DNA of 28,189 nucleotides from Streptomyces sp. WM6378 (GTDB lineage Bacteria; Actinomycetota; Actinomycetes; Streptomycetales; Streptomycetaceae): positions 1 to 28,189 of the forward strand of contig NZ_LGDD01000354.1 of NCBI RefSeq assembly GCF_001279695.1. Direction: 5' to 3'. A program made the translations under genes and the position numbers. Shown here piece by piece: positions 24,775 to 28,189 of the stretch; the first letter of the stretch is position 1, and every line of letters starts with the position of its first letter. A model generated the notes under the pieces. The model worked only from the letters and a program-made list of their open reading frames with translations. It made no database searches and was not told where the DNA came from.

Positions 24775-25244
24775 TGCAATCTGAAACAGCGAGGATTCGT
24801 GACTCTTCGGCAATCCTGGAGTTCGCGCGCACCGGTCAACTTGGATTTCTTGCTCTGGGTGCCTCGGCCCGAGAGGTCGAGGACTGCATGGGGAAACCGA
24901 GTGGTGTTGTCGAGAGTGCAGCACGCATGACTGCCTACTCAGACGTCCAGCTGGGGTACTCCACGAGCGGGGTCGTGGGCCTTATTTCTGTGGAGCCGAA
25001 CCCCTTCACGGGCCTGGTGGTATTGCCGCCACCTTTGGGCTCTGGGATTCCGACGCTGGCCCCCAGCCTGGAAGAGTTCCTCACGTATCTGCGTCGGCAT
25101 GATATTAGGGTGGAAGGCAAGGAACTCTACGCTCCAGGTGATTTCTGGTGGGTGGTGCAAGGGTCCGGAGTCTCCTTGGCATTCAACGAGGAGGGAGAAT
25201 TGCAGACGGTTTCTAGGTCAGACCGGGATCTATTGGCCTGGTAG
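24774..25244 (+). CDS. candidate immunity protein for the toxin
   Basis: The 156-residue protein starts at ATG 24774, sharing its A with the toxin stop (TGATG), so toxin and partner are translationally coupled. There is no signal peptide, as expected for a cytoplasmic immunity protein. The layout is alpha/beta: an N-terminal helix, GASAREVEDCMGKPSGV (a helix seen in several small proteins beside toxins, G-x-S-x-x-E-V-x-x-x-x-G-x-P), the strand segment DVQLGYSTSGVVGLISVEP, and a C-terminal helix-strand part (LEEFLTYLRRHDIRVEG, FWWVVQGSGVSLAF). No family name can be given safely. Base composition is lower in GC than the coil-encoding part of the toxin gene, matching the toxin module; the two probably travelled together. 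Confidence 0.75.
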   Translation: MQSETARIRDSSAILEFARTGQLGFLALGASAREVEDCMGKPSGVVESAARMTAYSDVQLGYSTSGVVGLISVEPNPFTGLVVLPPPLGSGIPTLAPSLEEFLTYLRRHDIRVEGKELYAPGDFWWVVQGSGVSLAFNEEGELQTVSRSDRDLLAW

Positions 25245-25305
25245 TCGAACCGGCATCTCCGTAGCCAACGCCGTTTCGGGATGGCATGGCATTCATGGAG
25301 GATGA

Positions 25306-25324
25306 CGTCCGGGCTCACCGGACG
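25306..25324 (+). terminator. small hairpin after the immunity gene
   Basis: CGTCCGG (25306-25312) pairs with CCGGACG (25318-25324) around GCTCA, sixty bases past the stop codon. Confidence 0.45.
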
Positions 25325-25358
25325 GTCGGGGCGTAGATTGACTCCTCGCAGAGTAAAA

Positions 25359-25406
25359 GGGGAGGGGGAGGAGACGAAACTTGGCCCCCTCCCCCTCCCC
25401 CTCCCC
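25359..25406. repeat. G-quadruplex-forming tract and inverted repeat
   Basis: Four C-runs at 25385-25389, 25391-25395, 25397-25401 and 25403-25406 are separated by single T. The minus strand therefore has four runs of four or five G with one-base loops, a textbook quadruplex motif. GGGGAGGGGG at 25359-25368 is complementary to CCCCCTCCCC at 25397-25406, so a hairpin is a competing fold. Confidence 0.85.
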
Positions 25407-25438
25407 GTAAATATGGTATTCCGGCCCTCCCGGCTTGC

Positions 25439-25774
25439 TTGATCGACCTCAAGCTGGACGACTCCGTCCTGTACGCGCTGATTCCGGTGGTCGCGATCGT
25501 GCAGATCGTGCTCGCGTTCACGGTCCTGAAGGCCCGCATCCGCTACATGAAGTCGCTGTGGAAGAACAAGCGGACCCGGTTCCTCGCCCTCGGCCTCCTG
25601 GCCGTCCGGTTCGTCATCCGCTACGGCCTCGGCGTCGCAGGCCTCGCCCTTGGCGCGGTCACCGGCCAGCTCGCTCTCGGCATCGTGATGGCGGTCATCG
25701 GCACCGTGATGGCCTGGGGCGACCAGTGGCTCATCCTGCGCACCCTCAAGCACGCCCATGCCAACGCCGCCTGA
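25439..25774 (+). CDS. small integral membrane protein
   Basis: The 111-residue protein has hydrophobic segments at about residues 9-29 (VLYALIPVVAIVQIVLAFTV), 47-60 and 62-95. Basic residues between them (KARIRYMKSLWKNKRTR) imply a cytoplasmic loop. I do not recognise the family. The only in-frame start is TTG 25439 without a clear ribosome site. An ATG at 25414 is in another frame, so the 5' end may have been disturbed by slippage in the nearby C/T tract. It lies downstream of the immunity gene on the same strand, separated by a hairpin and the quadruplex tract. A link to the toxin locus is not established. Confidence 0.65.
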   Translation: MIDLKLDDSVLYALIPVVAIVQIVLAFTVLKARIRYMKSLWKNKRTRFLALGLLAVRFVIRYGLGVAGLALGAVTGQLALGIVMAVIGTVMAWGDQWLILRTLKHAHANAA

Positions 25775-25961
25775 CGGCCCGTCGGGTCGCTCGGCAGCCC
25801 CCGGCCCGCCAACACCGACGGGCCTCGCCGCTGAGAGCGGCACGGGGCTCTTCGCGTGTGCGCCCTTCGCGTTCTGACCAGCACGAAGGATGACGCCAAG
25901 ACCGCTGTCCCCACCTGCCGAACTCCTGGGTGAGGGACACCGTTCGGGACATGGTTCGAGG

Positions 25962-26351
25962 TCACACCATGACGACAGGCTCAGACCAGGTCGTGCTCGT
26001 ACCGGCCAGCCTTGAAGTCGGCGAACAGGGTGTACTCGACCTCGGTGCGGACCTTGCCCCTGTCGCGGTACTCCTTCTCCACCGGCTCCAGGTCGATTCA
26101 TCCGTCGCGCCGACGTCGACAGGCCCCAGCCTTATGCGCTCGGGGCAAAGGAGCCCGCCAGGGTACGGCTGAATATCGGGCCAGTACTTGGGGTGACCGT
26201 ACACCGGGATTCCGGCGCCCAGCACGGAACGGGAAGCGGCAGGTGAGGGGCGAGCCACGTCCTTCAACTGGCTGCCTCCGCACCGAAGTTCAGCATTAGC
26301 GCCGCGTCCCGCCCCGATCGGCGGCGTCCGCAGCCTGGGCGGCGAGATCAC
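25962..26351 (-). pseudogene. unrecognised protein coupled to the lipoprotein gene, probably frameshifted
   Basis: GTG 26351 overlaps the TGA of the upstream lipoprotein gene (GTGA), typical of an operon. The frame reads plausibly through GAGIPVYGHPKYWPDIQPYP and CPERIRLGPVDVGATDE, then becomes Ser/Arg-rich. From about 26095 another frame reads LEPVEKEYRDRGKVRTEVEY, then TLFADFKAGRYEHDLV and a stop at 25981. The latter looks like genuine protein, so one indel near 26095 likely broke the gene. Family unknown. Bases 25775-25961 hold nothing I can assign. Confidence 0.35.
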
Positions 26352-26656
26352 TGCGAAGGATAGGGGGTGATCCAGGAGTTCAGTGTGACGCCCTTGGCAC
26401 GGACCATGCCGGGCATGCGCAGCAGCCGGGCATCGCTCATGTCCTCGGCCAGGGTTCGATGCGGTCCATGATGACGTAGGCCTCGGCGTAGAAGCCGGTG
26501 CCGGCCGTTACGGTCCGCGTTCATGGCCTTGCGGACCTTGCGCACGCTGGTGACCAGGTCCCAGGTCACGTTCTGGCAGCTGGCCGCCGCGTTCCCCGCG
26601 CTGGCGCTGCAGCCGGTCGCCCCGGCTGCCACAGCGGCGGCCACCAGGCCGGCCAC
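26348..26656 (-). CDS. putative lipoprotein, damaged in the middle
   Basis: From GTG 26656, behind GGGGAAG, the protein opens with a short lipoprotein signal (AGLVAAAVAAGATGC; the Cys would be lipid-modified). CQNVTWDLVTSVRKVRKAMN follows. The middle part (about 26520-26455) is Arg/His-rich in this frame. A neighbouring frame there reads VTAGTGFYAEAYVIMDRI, which looks like the true sequence. The original frame is good again at DMSDARLLRMPGMV. Two compensating indels would explain this, leaving an open but altered gene. A TTG at 26674 is an alternative start. Function unknown; it is coupled to the next gene by a GTGA overlap. Confidence 0.45.
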   Translation of the reverse strand: MAGLVAAAVAAGATGCSASAGNAAASCQNVTWDLVTSVRKVRKAMNADRNGRHRLLRRGLRHHGPHRTLAEDMSDARLLRMPGMVRAKGVTLNSWITPYPSQ

Positions 26657-26825
26657 CGCTCTTCCCCACCCCAATATCCCTAGCGTTGGATCGCGTCACG
26701 GCCGCTGTCGGCGCACGAAGGGAACGACTTCGGTCGGTGCTCTTCAGCCCCCAACCGGCGGACCGGCAGCCGGTCGACCCGCGCGCCGCCGCCGCATCAT
26801 CCCGGCGGCAGGATGGGGTGGCCTC

Positions 26826-27122
26826 ATGGGCAGCGACGAGGTACCCGTACGGCCACCCGTAGATGTCGTCCGGCCGGTCGCGGTCATGGACCTCCCCGGG
26901 GAGCACCACTGGGCCAGCGGCCCAACGCGCTATGAGATCAAGGCCGACGGGTGGCGGGCTGTCGGCGCGGTCCTCGAGGAGCACCGCCCGGTGCTGCTGT
27001 CCCGCCAGGGCACCAACCTTGCCCCGCACTTTCCTGAAGTCCTGGAAGCACTGCGACACCTTCCGGTCGGCACCGTGCTGGACGGCGAGGCTGTGATCTG
27101 GTGCGAGGGCAGGCTCGACTGA
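26826..27122 (+). pseudogene. ATP-dependent DNA ligase, N-terminal adenylation fragment
   Basis: The reading from ATG 26826 contains YEIKADGWRA (motif I KxDG with the adenylated Lys), LLSRQGTNLAPHFPEVLEAL and GTVLDGEAVIWCEGRLD. These are the first blocks of the adenylation domain of LigC/LigD-type ligases that seal nicks using ATP. It stops after 98 residues, where at least 200 more are needed. The TGA stop at 27120-27122 is supplied by the first bases of the IS3 element that interrupts it. The gene is inactive as it stands. Confidence 0.78.
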
Positions 27123-27185
27123 GGCGCCCCCGGTGGTGTGGACACTCTGACAATGGATCTTGCAGATCCGAGGAAGGGTGTCCTG

Positions 27186-27509
27186 GTGGGACGGAAGTCT
27201 CCGTATCCGGCGGAGTTCAGGAATGATGCCGTCGCGCTGTATCGCGCGGCGGGTGGGAAGCGCACGTACGCGGTGGTGGCGGCGGATGTCGGGGTGACCG
27301 GCGAGACACTGCGGAGCTGGGTGCGCCAGGCCGACGAGCACGCGGGCCGCGATCACGGCCGCGGCGAGCAGCGCGTGGAGAGCCGGGATGAGGAGATCGC
27401 CCGGCTGCGCGCGGAGAACGGCCGGCTGCGCAAGGCGGAGAAGGAGTGGGAACTCGAGCGGGAGATCCTGCGCCGGGCGGCTGCGTATTTTGCCCGGGAG
27501 GTGAAGTGA
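27186..27509 (+). CDS. IS3-family transposase OrfA
   Basis: From GTG 27186, behind GAGGAAGG, the 107-residue protein has the HTH_Tnp_1 domain (YPAEFRNDAVALYRAAGGKR, VGVTGETLRSWVRQAD) and a leucine-rich coiled coil (EEIARLRAENGRLRKAEKEW). It ends in the usual EREILRRAAAYFAREVK. OrfA binds the terminal repeats and normally fuses with OrfB by -1 frameshifting. GTG 27138 is a longer alternative without a ribosome site. The OrfA stop overlaps the OrfB start (GTGA). Confidence 0.9.
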   Translation: MGRKSPYPAEFRNDAVALYRAAGGKRTYAVVAADVGVTGETLRSWVRQADEHAGRDHGRGEQRVESRDEEIARLRAENGRLRKAEKEWELEREILRRAAAYFAREVK

Positions 27510-28116
27510 AGGACCGCCGCTGGGACTTCATCTCCAAGAACCGTGGCGACTTCGGTGTCCAGCGGATATGCCGTGTCCTTCAGGTCTCGCGCTCGGGCTT
27601 CTACCGGTGGATTGCCGGCGCGCAGGCCCGCGCCGAGCGGCAGGCTGCCGACGAGGCTCTGGTCTCGGAGATCCGCGAGGTCCAAACACCGCGCACAAGG
27701 GGATGTACGGGGTCCGGCGCGTCCATGCCGAGCTCCGCGGCTTCGGGCACACGGTGAACCGCAAGCGTGTCGAACGTCTGATGCGGCGGCACGGGATCGA
27801 GGGCCGGCACCTGCGGCACCGCAAGCGCACCACGGTCCCGGACCGACTCGCACCGCCCGCCCCGGACCTGGTCCAACGCGACTTCCACGCCAGGCAGTTG
27901 AACGAGAAGTGGTGCGGCGATATCACATACGTGCAGGTCGGCGGCTCGTGGCTGTATCTCGCCTGCGTGATCGACATCTGCTCGCGCCGGGTGCTCGGCT
28001 ACTCGATGGCCTCGCACATGCGGGCCGAGCTGGTCATCGACGCCCTGACCATGGCGGTCGCGGCCCGCGGCGGCAACGTCACCGGAGTGATCTTCCACGC
28101 GGACCGGGGCGCCCAG
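27506..28116 (+). pseudogene. IS3-family transposase OrfB, frameshifted and truncated
   Basis: GTG 27506 opens KDRRWDFISKNRGDFGVQRI and QVSRSGFYRWIAGAQA. Near 27683-27690 the frame shifts by one base and resumes as HKGMYGVRRVHAELRGFGHT, LNEKWCGDITYV (first catalytic Asp) and VTGVIFHADRGAQ (second Asp region). It is cut before the Glu helix (normally followed by YTS and an MGRVG-like motif) by the IS30-type element. Dead on both counts. Confidence 0.85.
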
Positions 28117-28189
28117 ACCGGGTTCAACCAGTGGATGCAACACTGGCTTATTTCATCGATAGTAGATGGTCGTTGAGGGCTTCGGCGGG
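28117..28189 (-). mobile_element. left edge of an IS30-type element
   Basis: Minus-strand TAA at 28150-28148 ends a reading PAEALNDHLLSMK that runs off the window. This matches the C-terminal end of IS30-family transposases (usually WKTPAEALDxxL). The sequence between it and the broken IS3 orfB (28117-28147, GGGTTCAACCAGTGG and onward) would be its terminal repeat. Only 13 codons are seen. Confidence 0.55.

Larger units (their letters stand above)
27120..28116 (+). mobile_element. IS3-family element, truncated at its right end
   Basis: The left end is placed at TGAGGCGCCCC, where ligase coding breaks off and a typical IS3-like terminal TGA begins. OrfA and orfB follow in the usual one-base-shifted overlap. 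The right end is missing because an IS30-type element begins near 28117. Confidence 0.7.

Noticed and set aside
1..28189. tRNA, rRNA, CRISPR arrays or a prophage
   Set aside because: No cloverleaf with a TTCRA arm, no rRNA motif, no regularly spaced repeats, and no capsid, terminase or integrase genes were seen.

Overview
This is high-GC DNA with frequent GTG starts and many secreted Ala-rich proteins and ricin-type lectins. It also carries a dense litter of decayed insertion sequences. That combination points to a Streptomyces or a close relative, probably an accessory chromosome-arm region. I could not run a search, so all names come from motifs read by eye.

Region 1 (1-15700) is a mosaic of host genes and insertion-sequence wrecks. 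Host genes are a DinB/DUF664 protein, an alpha/beta hydrolase, a four-helix membrane protein translationally coupled to a small winged-helix regulator with two tandem operator-like dyads upstream, a secreted GH16-ricin-LamG glucanase, a short conserved hypothetical ending LYCWVCV, a secreted Gly/Thr-rich protein with a G7 frameshift, and a Nudix hydrolase. Mobile DNA includes fragments of IS5, IS110 and IS630 types; an intact IS5-type element carrying a second winged-helix gene; an IS701-like pseudogene split by an ISAs1 element with readable ends and target duplication; and a broken IS3 orfB.

Region 2 (about 16140-25250) is the most interesting part. Six co-directional genes encode an ALF-repeat/AbfB lectin protein, two paralogous secreted ricin-type lectins, an ALF-repeat/coiled-coil protein, and a 1439-residue ALF-repeat/coiled-coil/HINT protein with an unrecognised ~106-residue C-terminal toxin module. 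A translationally coupled candidate immunity gene follows. The layout recalls the lectin-decorated umbrella (Umb) toxin particles of Streptomyces. It differs in that ALF repeats are spread over three polypeptides and the lectins are stand-alone ricin-type or AbfB-fused proteins. A DasR-like operator overlaps the presumed promoter of the first gene.

Region 3 (25250-28189) holds a strong G-quadruplex motif, a small membrane protein, a damaged lipoprotein pair, and an ATP-dependent DNA ligase fragment cut by an IS3 element. That IS3 element is itself cut by an IS30-type element running off the window end.
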